A DNA stretch of 64,000 nt. Origin: Azospirillum sp. TSH64. GTDB taxonomy: Bacteria > Pseudomonadota > Alphaproteobacteria > Azospirillales > Azospirillaceae. Location of the stretch: positions 5,468,789 to 5,532,788 of the forward strand of contig NZ_LGQW01000015.1 in the NCBI RefSeq assembly GCF_003116035.1, given 5' to 3'. Of the stretch, positions 43,489 to 51,311 are shown one piece after another. A program made the translations under genes and the position numbers. Below the pieces are notes generated by a model. It ran no database searches, was not told where the DNA came from, and was given only the letters and a program-made list of their open reading frames with translations. How positions within the stretch are numbered: position 1 is the stretch's first letter; every line of letters begins with the position of its first letter.

Positions 43489-43507
43489 ACCCGCCTGAGA
43501 GGCGGGA
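43489..43507. repeat. Short hairpin upstream of the small peptide island
   Basis: CCCGCCT (43490-43496 region) and AGGCGGG form a seven-base-pair hairpin with a three-base loop. It could end a transcript or be the first stem of the small-ORF leader. Immediately before it lies CGTTGC-TGT-GCAACG, another short stem. Confidence 0.5.
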
Positions 43508-43569
43508 GCCGGATCGGACCGGAAACTCTGGTTGATCAGATCCACTCACGCACACGGTGCGGTGGAATG

Positions 43570-43661
43570 CCGGTTGCCCGCTCCACCCACCATCGCTATG
43601 CATGCAATGGTGGGAACCGGGCGGCGGAGTGGCCACCGCCCGCGTCCCACCTACCGGGGAG
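43570..43661 (+). promoter_or_regulatory. Structured leader with mutually exclusive hairpins
   Basis: CCCACCAT (43586-43593) pairs with ATGGTGGG (43607-43614), closed outside by CCGGTT (43570-43575) with AACCGG (43615-43620). Alternatively GGTGGGA (43609-43615) pairs with TCCCACC (43645-43651), which ends five bases before the GGGGAG Shine-Dalgarno (43656-43661) of the 23-residue ORF. The two foldings share 43609-43614 and cannot coexist, a layout typical of translational switches. Confidence 0.6.
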
Positions 43662-43667
43662 CACTGA

Positions 43668-43739
43668 GTGGAAAAAGCACCCGTACTCCTGGTCCTGGTG
43701 CTTCAGTTGATCAAGGCGATCCTCGATCTGCTGAAGTAA
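43668..43739 (+). CDS. Candidate small hydrophobic toxin-like peptide (TisB/DinQ-like)
   Basis: A 23-residue ORF beginning GTG with GGGGAG six bases upstream. The peptide starts MEKAPVLLVLVLQL and continues IKAILDLLK, a single hydrophobic helix with charged ends. In length, charge placement and Leu/Ile content it resembles the type I toxins TisB and DinQ, which insert in the inner membrane. It has a structured leader and is followed by a 17-bp hairpin. Too short for a homology statement; it may instead be a small membrane regulator. Confidence 0.5.
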   Translation: MEKAPVLLVLVLQLIKAILDLLK

Positions 43740-43745
43740 CCGGAC

Positions 43746-43785
43746 CGGACAGGAGGGTGCGGTTGGCGCCGCACCCTCCTGTCCG
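43746..43785 (+). terminator. 17-bp perfect hairpin after the small peptide
   Basis: CGGACAGGAGGGTGCGG (43746-43762) and CCGCACCCTCCTGTCCG (43769-43785), loop TTGGCG. It begins six bases after the peptide stop codon. No T tract follows, so it is either a rho-independent-like stop lacking U residues or a stability element. On the minus strand it would be equally strong. Confidence 0.7.
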
Positions 43786-44012
43786 CAAGAATATGGTCAA
43801 ACCGCCCTCTGCCGCAAGATCCAGCCCACCACCGGAGCGCTCATCCGCACTGCTCCGGCTCAATCGGCCGGAGAGTGATCGCCCGGCCCCGGCCGGCTTG
43901 TCCCGAATCGAATCCTCGTATCGCCGAGCCCGCCTGCGCTATAGGAAGGCCCCCCTCTTTCAGAGTTGCGGTTCGGGGGAGGCGGTTCGGGTTTGAGCGG
44001 GAGGCGAGCGGG

Positions 44013-45566
44013 ATGAAGGTCGGCATCGACATGGGGGCGACGAACGCGGGCAGCGCCGCGACTCTCGACCTGGAGGAGTTGCTGGCGACCCGTCTGCTGG
44101 TTCAGGGCAATTCCGGCTCCGGCAAGTCGCACCTGCTGCGCCGGCTGATCGAACAGAGCGCCCCATGGGTGCAGCAGGCGGTGATCGACCCGGAGGGCGA
44201 CTTCGTCACGCTGGCCGAACGGTTCGGCCATGTGGTGGTGGAGGCCGACGCGCACAGCGAGGCAGCATTGCAATCCGTCGCCGCCCGCGTGCGCCAGCAC
44301 CGCGTCTCCGTCGTCCTGAACCTGGAAGGGCTGGACGCGGAAATGCAGATGCGCCATGCCGCCGCCTTCCTCGGCGGGCTGTTCGATGCCGACCGCGATT
44401 TCTGGTACCCGATGCTGGTGGTGGTGGACGAGGCGCAGCTGTTCGCCCCGTCCGCCGCCGGCGAGGTGTCGGACGAGGCGCGCAAGGTCTCGCTCGGCGC
44501 CATGACCAACCTGATGTGCCGCGGGCGCAAGCGCGGGCTGGCCGGGGTGATCGCCACCCAGCGCCTGGCGAAGCTGGCGAAGAACGTCGCGGCCGAGGCG
44601 TCGAACTTCCTGATGGGCCGCACCTTCCTCGACATCGACATGGCGCGCGCCGCCGACCTCTTGGGCATGGAGCGCCGGCAGGCGGAGATGTTCCGCGATC
44701 TGGAGCGCGGCCATTTCATCGCGCTCGGTCCCGCCCTGTCGCGCCGGCCGCTGCCGCTGCGCATCGGCGCGGTGGAAACCCAGGGCCGCACCGGCAGCCC
44801 GACGCTGATGCCGCCGCCCACCACCCCGGTGGAGGACGCCCGCGACCTGATCTTCACCACCACCGGGCCGGAGCCGCCGCGCTACGTGCGCCGCCCCTCC
44901 ACCTCGGCCAGCGCCGACCTGATGGCACAGCTGGCGCGCGGCCGCGCGGCCGCCCCGCCGCCGCCGCCCGACGACAGCGCCGCCGAACAGCCGGCGCTGC
45001 TGCCGCTGGAGCCTGTGGAAACGCCGGAGCAGGCCGCCGAACGCGAGGCCCAGTACGGCGAGGTGCTGACCGAGGTTCTGGCCGACCCGGAGGCGCCCTA
45101 CCGCTCGCTCGCCGTCCTGTACCAGGATTTCCTGGTGCGCTGCCGCGGCCGCGGGGTCGATGGCGACCGGCTGGCCCTGCCCGCCTTCCGCCGCCGTCTG
45201 GCGACCGCCCGCGCCGGGGCCGGCAGCGGTGACGATCCCGCTTGGCAGCGGGCGACGGAGGTCGCCGCGACGCTGGCGGAGGACATCCAGCCGGTCTTCC
45301 TGCTCTTGGCCCGCGCCGCTCTCGACCACGCCCCCTGCCCGTCCGACGCCGACGTGGCGCGCGCCTGCGGCAGCCGGTCGAAGGGGCGGGGTCGCCGCCT
45401 GCTGACCTATATGGAACAGCGCGGCTTCATCGCCAGCCGCAGCGGCCTGGGCAACACCCGCGCCATCGCCCTGCCAGCGCTGGGCTGGGAAACCGCGCTG
45501 GGCGACCCCAACGCCGACGATGCCGCCGACGCCTCCGACGAGGGCGGGCTGTTCGCGGCGGGGTGA
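44013..45566 (+). CDS. HerA/DUF87-type ATPase
   Basis: A 517-residue ATPase of the FtsK-HerA superfamily. Walker A LLVQGNSGSGKSHLLRRL near residue 30, Walker B LVVVDEAQLF, and an arginine-finger-like GLAGVIATQRLAKL (sensor) segment. MGATNAGSAATLDLEELLATRLL precedes. C-terminal half carries a Pro-rich linker (about 310-330) and a winged-helix-like end. Such proteins act in DNA processing or defence, often with NurA; no nuclease is adjacent. ATG with GGGAGG upstream. Confidence 0.82.
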   Translation: MKVGIDMGATNAGSAATLDLEELLATRLLVQGNSGSGKSHLLRRLIEQSAPWVQQAVIDPEGDFVTLAERFGHVVVEADAHSEAALQSVAARVRQHRVSVVLNLEGLDAEMQMRHAAAFLGGLFDADRDFWYPMLVVVDEAQLFAPSAAGEVSDEARKVSLGAMTNLMCRGRKRGLAGVIATQRLAKLAKNVAAEASNFLMGRTFLDIDMARAADLLGMERRQAEMFRDLERGHFIALGPALSRRPLPLRIGAVETQGRTGSPTLMPPPTTPVEDARDLIFTTTGPEPPRYVRRPSTSASADLMAQLARGRAAAPPPPPDDSAAEQPALLPLEPVETPEQAAEREAQYGEVLTEVLADPEAPYRSLAVLYQDFLVRCRGRGVDGDRLALPAFRRRLATARAGAGSGDDPAWQRATEVAATLAEDIQPVFLLLARAALDHAPCPSDADVARACGSRSKGRGRRLLTYMEQRGFIASRSGLGNTRAIALPALGWETALGDPNADDAADASDEGGLFAAG

Positions 45567-45571
45567 GCCCC

Positions 45572-46108
45572 TCAGCTTCCGGCGGTGGGCGCACTCACCG
45601 GCTTGCCGGGCTGGCCCCAGCTGGCGACGAAGTCGTTCACGCCGGGAACCGCCATCATGTGCGAGTCCTTGACGTAGACGAAGCGCTTCGGCCCGAAGCC
45701 GTATTCGGTCATCGTGATGCCGGCGGAGCGGCAGCGCTGATACTCGGCCGCGCCGATCGGGCGGTCGGAGGCCACCATGTCGGGATGGTCCAGCCCGACG
45801 CCGCCGCAGAAGGCGCGGAAGCCGGAGGCGGTGCCGCGGGCGTCGAGATGCGGCTTGGTGTCGGGACCGCCGGTGTATTTGGCGGCGGCCTGATCGATGG
45901 TGCCGCGCAGGGCCGGGCTGCCGACGATCCAGATGCCGCGGGCTTCCGGCGGCGGCTTGGGCACGGCCGGCGGCGGAAGGGCGGCGGTCTGTTGCGGCGG
46001 CGGCGTGAGGCCCGGCATCTGGCAGCCGGCCAGCGAAGCCGCAGCGGCAAGTGCGAGGGCCAGATGTTTGAAAGCCACTCTGCCGGCCGGAGCGGAAAAA
46101 CGGGTCAT
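45572..46108 (-). CDS. PstS-like lipoprotein fragment
   Basis: A 178-residue lipoprotein: signal peptide MTRFSAPAGRVAFKHLALAL and lipobox SLAGC (Cys29), followed by a Pro-rich tether. The rest matches part of a phosphate-binding fold (TASGFRAFCGGVGLDHPDMVASDRPIGAAEYQRC, ITMTEYGFGPKRFVYVKDS), i.e. about the first lobe of PstS without the second half. Two Cys may form a disulfide. It ends five bases before the convergent HerA stop. Function unclear. Confidence 0.7.
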   Translation of the reverse strand: MTRFSAPAGRVAFKHLALALAAAASLAGCQMPGLTPPPQQTAALPPPAVPKPPPEARGIWIVGSPALRGTIDQAAAKYTGGPDTKPHLDARGTASGFRAFCGGVGLDHPDMVASDRPIGAAEYQRCRSAGITMTEYGFGPKRFVYVKDSHMMAVPGVNDFVASWGQPGKPVSAPTAGS

Positions 46109-46305
46109 CGGGCGTCTCTCTCCTCAAGGATCGTCAGGCCGCCGGGCGGCAAGGCCCGGAGGGCTCTGACAATGAGAACGCCCCTGGCCCGCTTCAACGG
46201 CACGCCCGCCATATGCCGATTGCCGTGTCCCGATGCGCCGCTCGCCATCCATGAACATTTCCGATAGGATGGCAGGAAACGATCACCATATGGAATGCAT
46301 TGCCA

Positions 46306-47199
46306 ATGTCCCTGCCCGACCTGGAGATCGACGCGCTGCGGGCCTTCGTCACCGTGGCGGAGGCCGGCGGCTTCACCGCGGCGGCGGAGCGGCTGGGCCG
46401 CACCCAGTCGGCGATCAGCGTCAAGATCAAGAAGCTGGAGGACATGCTCGGCCGCCGGGTGTTCGAGCGCACCAGCCGGTCGCTGGCGCTGACCCATGAC
46501 GGCGAGCTGCTGATGGGCTATGCCCGCCGCCTGCTGGATCTGAACGACGAGACGGTGCGCCGTTTCGCCGAACCGGCGGCGGAGGGCGAGCTTCGGCTGG
46601 GCGTGGCCGAATATTTCCTGTCCGACCACCTGCCCCATGTGCTGCGCCGCTTTACGAAGCTGCACCCTCGCCTGCACATCGACGTCCGGGTGGGCATGTG
46701 CAGCGATCTGGTCTCGGCCCTGGACACTGGCGAACTGGACCTCGTCATCTCCCGCCGCGATGCCGGCGACACCCGCGGCCGGGCCATCTGGACCGAGCCG
46801 ATGCGCTGGATCGCCGCCCCCGGGCTGGAGATCCCGGACGACGGCCCGCTGCCCTTCTGCGCCCTGCCGGCGCCCTGCGTCTTCCGCAACCGTGGACTGG
46901 CGGCGCTGGGTGAGACCGGGCGGTCCTGGCGGGTGGTCTATACCAGCGCCAGCGTCATGGGAGTGCAGGCCGCCGTCCGCGCCGGGCTGGGGGTTGCGGT
47001 GCTCAGCGACTCCTCGGTGCCCGACGGCGTGCGCCGGCTGGGAGTGGAGGACGGACTGCCCGAACTGGGCGACGTCGAAATGGCGATCTTCGGCGAGACG
47101 CCGCGCAACCGCCGCCTCGCCGAACCGCTGGTCGGCTTCATCGTCGAAAGCCTGGCGGCGATGCGCCCGGCCCGCCCGCCCCTCGCCCTGGCTGGTTGA
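46306..47199 (+). CDS. LysR-family transcriptional regulator
   Basis: A 297-residue LTTR with an N-terminal helix-turn-helix (LRAFVTVAEAGGFTAAAERLGRTQSAISVKIKKLEDMLGRRVFERTSRSL) and an effector domain (GELRLGVAEYFLSDHLPHVLRRF). ATG 46306 is used; a TTG two codons earlier is possible. It faces the lipoprotein gene divergently and a quinone reductase gene convergently, so its target is not evident. Confidence 0.92.
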   Translation: MSLPDLEIDALRAFVTVAEAGGFTAAAERLGRTQSAISVKIKKLEDMLGRRVFERTSRSLALTHDGELLMGYARRLLDLNDETVRRFAEPAAEGELRLGVAEYFLSDHLPHVLRRFTKLHPRLHIDVRVGMCSDLVSALDTGELDLVISRRDAGDTRGRAIWTEPMRWIAAPGLEIPDDGPLPFCALPAPCVFRNRGLAALGETGRSWRVVYTSASVMGVQAAVRAGLGVAVLSDSSVPDGVRRLGVEDGLPELGDVEMAIFGETPRNRRLAEPLVGFIVESLAAMRPARPPLALAG

Positions 47200-47238
47200 G
47201 GGGGCTGGTTGAGGGGCAGGCCGGGCGCACCGGACGGA

Positions 47239-48264
47239 TCAGAAGCCTTCCAGCACCACCTTGCCGCGGGCCTTGCCGGATTCGATCAGGGCATGGGCCT
47301 TGCGCAGGGTGGCGGCATCGATGCGGCCCAGCGTCTCGGTCAGGGTGGTGCGCAGCGTACCGGCATCGACCAGCCGCGACACTTCGGTCAGCAGCTCGTG
47401 CTGGGCGATCATGTCGTCGGTCTGGAACAGCGGCCGGGTGAACATCAGCTCCCAGTGCAGCGAGACGCTCTTGCGCTTCAGCAGGCGGATGTCGATGGGC
47501 TCCGGATCGTCGATCAGGCCGATATGGCCCTGCGGCGCCACCAGCTCGACCAGATCCTGGAAATGGCGGTCGGTCGCATTGGTGGAGAAGACGTAATCGA
47601 CGCCGGTCAGCCCCAGCGCCTTCACCTGTTCCGCCATCGGCCGGCTGTGGTCGATCACGTCATGGGCGCCAAGCTCGCGCACCCAGTCGGCGGTCTCCGG
47701 ACGCGACGCGGTGGCCAGCACCCGCACCCCGCTCAGCCGGCGGGCCAGCTGGATGGCGATGGAGCCGACGCCGCCGGCCCCGCCGACGATCAGCAGCGAC
47801 TTGCCCTCGCCGCCATTTTTCCCGTCGCCCTCGCGCGGCAGGCCCAGCCGGTGGAACAGCATCTCCCAGGCGGTAATGGCGGTCAGCGGCAGGGCGGCGG
47901 CCTCGGCGACGCTCAGGCTGGCCGGGCGGGCGCCGACGATGCGCTCGTCGACCAGATGATATTCGCTGTTGGTGCCGGGCCGGTCGATGGAGCCGGCATA
48001 GAACACCGCGTCGCCGGCACGGAAGAGGGTCACCTCCGGCCCGACCGCCTCGACGATGCCGGCGGCATCGAAGCCCAGGACGCGCAGCTCGCCTTCGGTC
48101 GGCAAGGCGTTGCGGCGGACCTTGGTGTCCACCGGGTTGACCGACACCGCCTCCACCCGGACCAGCAGGTCGCGGCCGGTGGGGGTCGGGCGGTCGATCT
48201 CGACGTCGATCAGCGCGCCGGCATCGGCGATGGGCAGGGACTTGCGGAAACCAACGGCTTTCAT
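47239..48264 (-). CDS. Zinc-type alcohol dehydrogenase-like quinone oxidoreductase
   Basis: A 341-residue medium-chain dehydrogenase/reductase of the zinc-less quinone oxidoreductase group. MKAVGFRKSLPIADAGALIDVEIDRPTPTGRDLLVRVEAVSVNPVDTKVR is the N-terminal GroES-like domain and LLIVGGAGGVGSIAIQLARRLSG the NADPH-binding motif. Catalytic zinc cysteines are absent. It probably reduces quinones or enones. ATG 48264 chosen at the conserved MKAVG start. Confidence 0.9.
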   Translation of the reverse strand: MKAVGFRKSLPIADAGALIDVEIDRPTPTGRDLLVRVEAVSVNPVDTKVRRNALPTEGELRVLGFDAAGIVEAVGPEVTLFRAGDAVFYAGSIDRPGTNSEYHLVDERIVGARPASLSVAEAAALPLTAITAWEMLFHRLGLPREGDGKNGGEGKSLLIVGGAGGVGSIAIQLARRLSGVRVLATASRPETADWVRELGAHDVIDHSRPMAEQVKALGLTGVDYVFSTNATDRHFQDLVELVAPQGHIGLIDDPEPIDIRLLKRKSVSLHWELMFTRPLFQTDDMIAQHELLTEVSRLVDAGTLRTTLTETLGRIDAATLRKAHALIESGKARGKVVLEGF

Positions 48265-48517
48265 GGCGGCCTCGTCTTCTGAATGGGTCTTCTGAATTGG
48301 GAAGACGTCGGGACACAGGATGGCGCCGCCGCCCCGATATGTGAAATTCATAGTTCTTCTTTCATCCATCGGATTCCGGGATGGACGAGGCATCGGCCGA
48401 ACGGCTTCAAAATCATGACGCCAAAGAGGTATGGAATAGCCGGCCGGGCTGCGGTGTTCGTACAGATGACCGGTTTCACCGCCGAAGCCGGTCCGTCGTC
48501 AGACAGGAAGCACGGCC

Positions 48518-48787
48518 ATGCCAACCAATCGTCTCCGCATCCTGACCGCCCTGCTCCTGGCTGCGGGGGGTGCCGCCCTGACCGGCTGCGTCGCCTACGA
48601 TCCCTATTATCCCGCCTACAGCGAGCCGGTGGTGGTTCCGCCGCCGACCGTCTATGCCGTGCCGCCGCCGGTGGTGGTCGGGCCGGGCTATTACCGCCGC
48701 CCCTGGCACGACCATTGGCACGGCGACCGCGGCTGGGGCCCGGGACGTGGATGGGGCCCCGGCAGGGGACCGCGCGGCTGGCGCTGA
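48518..48787 (+). CDS. Small tyrosine/proline-rich lipoprotein
   Basis: An 89-residue protein with a lipobox LTGC (Cys24) after a typical signal peptide (ILTALLLAAGGAALTGC). The mature part is PYYPAYSEPVVVPPP-type, then a Trp/Gly/Arg tail with GWGPGRGWGPGRG repeats. No known family; similar small tyrosine-rich lipoproteins occur in many proteobacteria. The gene sits alone between two minus-strand genes. Confidence 0.72.
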   Translation: MPTNRLRILTALLLAAGGAALTGCVAYDPYYPAYSEPVVVPPPTVYAVPPPVVVGPGYYRRPWHDHWHGDRGWGPGRGWGPGRGPRGWR

Positions 48788-48807
48788 GCCGGGGACGCCG
48801 ACGGACC

Positions 48808-50001
48808 TCAGACGGCGTTGGCCGGCAGGCCGTCGCCGCAGTTGCGCAGAACCAGCACGGTGTGGTCGTCGTCGCTCACCGCACCGTCGCGCAGCAGGAC
48901 CAGCGCCGCCAGCGTCGGCTCGACCCGGTGCAGGTCGCGGTGGATGAACAGGGCGGGCAGCCGGGCACACCCGCCGGTGTAGAGCACGACATGCTCCCCC
49001 GCTGCCCAGCGCAGATGGACCGAGGCGGGGGCCAGCGGATTGAAGCCGATCATCGCCCAGCGGGCGCCGAGCGCCGTGATCTCCTGCCGGCGCACCACCG
49101 CCCCGGCCAGGGTGCCGAGCGCCGTATAATCCACCGCACCGGCGTCGAAGCGCAGGACCGCGGCGGCCGACCGCCCGATCCGCGTCAGGGTCCGGTCGTG
49201 GGACAGCCCCAGTTCGGGCCGCCCCTTCAGGTCGCGCCGGATGGCGTTGACCACGACGGGAGCCGGCAGCCCCGGAACCGTGGCGGCGACCACCGCCTCC
49301 ATCTGCCGCAGCACAGCGGGCGTCATCATTGTGGGGGGGGGAATTTGCGTGGCACCTTGCCCCTTGCCCTCCTCCGCACTGGAACCGGCATCGGTCTTGA
49401 CGGGGGGCTCGGCGGGACCGGCATCGGCGGCCGTGTCGCCGTCGACCATCAGGGCGATGCCGCAGGGGCCGTCACTGCCACGGGCGGGGGCACAGCTGAC
49501 GAACCAATGGTCGATGAAGGGACCGCCGCGCGCGGCGTCGCCGCCGCTCCGCTCGACCGTCACCGCCCCGGCCTGGGCCAGGGCGTCGGCCGGCGGGGCA
49601 TCGTCCGCACCCGGCCGCAGGACACGGGCCAGCAGCGCGAGCCCGATGCCCGGCGTGGCATGAACATGGAACCGGTCGGCCTCGCCGCGAACGGACTCCA
49701 ACACCGCGTCAAGCGCGGGGAGACCACCGTCCGGCGTTAACGGGGTCAGCGCGGCGGTGGCGGGATCGCGGTCGTAGGCCAGGCATTCGACGCCGGCCCC
49801 GCTGCGCATCCGGGCAATCAGGATGGTCCCGTCCGGCCGGCCAAGAGCATGGTCGGCCACCATGGTCACCAGCCGGTCCAGCCGGGCCGCCTCGTCCACC
49901 GGCAGCACCCCGTCGGCCCGTTCCGCCGCGATCCGACGCGCCGTGGCGATGTCGTCGGGCGACGCCACGGCGATGCGACGGTGACCATGATCGGGGAACA
50001 T
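48808..50001 (-). CDS. RsbT/PP2C-like two-domain signalling protein (degenerate)
   Basis: A 397-residue protein. Residues about 10-130 resemble the RsbT-type ATPase (DDIATARRIAAERADGVLPVDEAARLDRLVTMVADHAL) and about 165-397 an RsbX/SpoIIE-type PP2C phosphatase (ALMVDGDTAADAG, HVVLYTGGCARL, DDDHTVLVLRN). In the phosphatase part the usual GHG after the first Asp-Gly is missing and the YTDG motif is YTGG, so activity is doubtful. A Gly/Ala/Pro linker sits near 205-225. Lies 173 bases downstream of the FixJ-like regulator on the same strand. Confidence 0.65.
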   Translation of the reverse strand: MFPDHGHRRIAVASPDDIATARRIAAERADGVLPVDEAARLDRLVTMVADHALGRPDGTILIARMRSGAGVECLAYDRDPATAALTPLTPDGGLPALDAVLESVRGEADRFHVHATPGIGLALLARVLRPGADDAPPADALAQAGAVTVERSGGDAARGGPFIDHWFVSCAPARGSDGPCGIALMVDGDTAADAGPAEPPVKTDAGSSAEEGKGQGATQIPPPTMMTPAVLRQMEAVVAATVPGLPAPVVVNAIRRDLKGRPELGLSHDRTLTRIGRSAAAVLRFDAGAVDYTALGTLAGAVVRRQEITALGARWAMIGFNPLAPASVHLRWAAGEHVVLYTGGCARLPALFIHRDLHRVEPTLAALVLLRDGAVSDDDHTVLVLRNCGDGLPANAV

Positions 50002-50174
50002 AGAACCGCTCCTGTCAGCGCTCTGGTTGCTCTTCCCCGGAACTTTACAATCCTCTTCCGGTCAAGCCCACGGAAAGCACTCGCCGGCCTTCAATTTTCG
50101 ACCGGCCGTGTCCGAAGGAGCCGCAATCCGGCAAGGACGGGAACCCGCACAAGACAGCCCCGGGGATGGCGGCA

Positions 50175-50888
50175 TCAGGATGCCGCCGCCTCCATCAGTG
50201 CGGCCGGGGCCGGCTGGCGGATGGACATGGGATGCGGCAGGTCACGGGCGCGCAGAATTTCCGCCGACTCCCAGAGACGCCCCAGGCCGACGATGGAGCG
50301 GCAGCCGGTCTTTTCCATGATGCGGGCGCGGTGGACCTCCACCGTCTTGATGCTGATGCCCAGCTCCCAGGCAATGGTCTTGCTCTGCTTGCCGTCGACG
50401 ATCAGTTCCAGAACCTCCGACTCGCGGCGGCTCAGCAGGGCGAGCCGGCGGACGGCGTCGCGGCTGCGGTCGCGCTGCTGGGCATGCGGGCTGCCGGACG
50501 CCAGGCAGGCGCGCAGCCGCTCCAGGAAGGCCGGGATGGCGAAGGGGCGGGCGATGCAGTCGACCGCGCCGGCCTTCATCGCGGCGACGGCGGCGTCGAC
50601 GTCGCCCTGCTCGGTCATCACCAGGACCGGCAGGTCGTGGCCGTGCAGCGAGGCCTCGGCCATGAACTCCATGGCGGTCATGTCCGGCAGGTCGCTGCGC
50701 AGGACGATGCAGGAGGACCCGGTGCCCAGCACGGCCAGCGCATCGGCGGCGGTGCTGTGGACACGGCAGGCGATGCCGACCGCGCCCAGCGCCCGCGAAA
50801 GCGTGCTGCGCGACATCAGGTCGCCATCGACGATGTGAACGAGGCAGGTGGTTTGCGGATAGGCGGGCGCGGAAATTTGCAGGGGCAT
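50175..50888 (-). CDS. FixJ/NarL-type regulator with degenerate receiver
   Basis: A 237-residue regulator. The receiver has HIVDGDLMSR instead of IDDD, and CIVLRSDLPDMTAMEFM, where the phospho-acceptor Asp position is Arg; Lys of KPF is Arg (IARPFAIP). The C-terminal LuxR-type helix-turn-helix is intact: LLSRRESEVLELIVDGKQSKTIAWELGISIKTVEVHRARIMEKTG. It should therefore work without phosphorylation. ATG 50888 has GGAGGT upstream. A palindrome lies about 95 bases upstream. Confidence 0.85.
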   Translation of the reverse strand: MPLQISAPAYPQTTCLVHIVDGDLMSRSTLSRALGAVGIACRVHSTAADALAVLGTGSSCIVLRSDLPDMTAMEFMAEASLHGHDLPVLVMTEQGDVDAAVAAMKAGAVDCIARPFAIPAFLERLRACLASGSPHAQQRDRSRDAVRRLALLSRRESEVLELIVDGKQSKTIAWELGISIKTVEVHRARIMEKTGCRSIVGLGRLWESAEILRARDLPHPMSIRQPAPAALMEAAAS

Positions 50889-51311
50889 CTTGGGACCTCC
50901 ACCACATCGGGCCGGCGAACAGCGCCGGCTCTCCATAACGGTCGATCCGTGTCCGAACCGCCGCCATGACCGACATTTTAGCGGTCATCCCTTATTGACC
51001 GCTGCAATCGCGAGGGATAGCGGACCTGTCTAAAAGGATACCAGGGATACTACACCGGCGAAAACTCAAACAAGAACGCCGATCAATGCGCTATCCCACG
51101 GGACACCCCGAAACCAGACGGCGAACACCACAAGTATTTTCGCAAACTCCATACCCGGACGACCTATCCGCCGGCAGGAAACGCCGGCCAAACTTTATCA
51201 CAAGACAAGAAAAGCCATCCAGTTGGTTTGTTGTGACCGCCGGGTTCAAAAATTATCTTCGCACGGATTTAACGTTCCGCGCGGCTTCCCCGGCCGCAAC
51301 CCTGTGGCCGC
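50889..51311. other. 423-bp intergenic region with an inverted repeat
   Basis: No coding frame looks real. It contains TGACCG/CGGTCA inverted repeats (50967-51003), an AT-richer block at 51180-51290, and GGATAC direct repeats near 51040. Likely promoter and operator of the degenerate FixJ-like gene; the right part is the downstream end of the EamA transporter. Confidence 0.6.
50967..51003. promoter_or_regulatory. Triple TGACCG/CGGTCA motif, likely operator
   Basis: TGACCG (50967-50972), AGCGGTCA (50980-50987) and TGACCGCT (50996-51003). The last two form a perfect eight-base palindrome with an eight-base spacer, and the first adds a third half-site. Position is 80-115 bases before the regulator's start codon. 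Confidence 0.6.

Noticed and set aside
48453..48517. Possible riboswitch or leader before the small lipoprotein
   Set aside because: No conserved aptamer motif could be traced.
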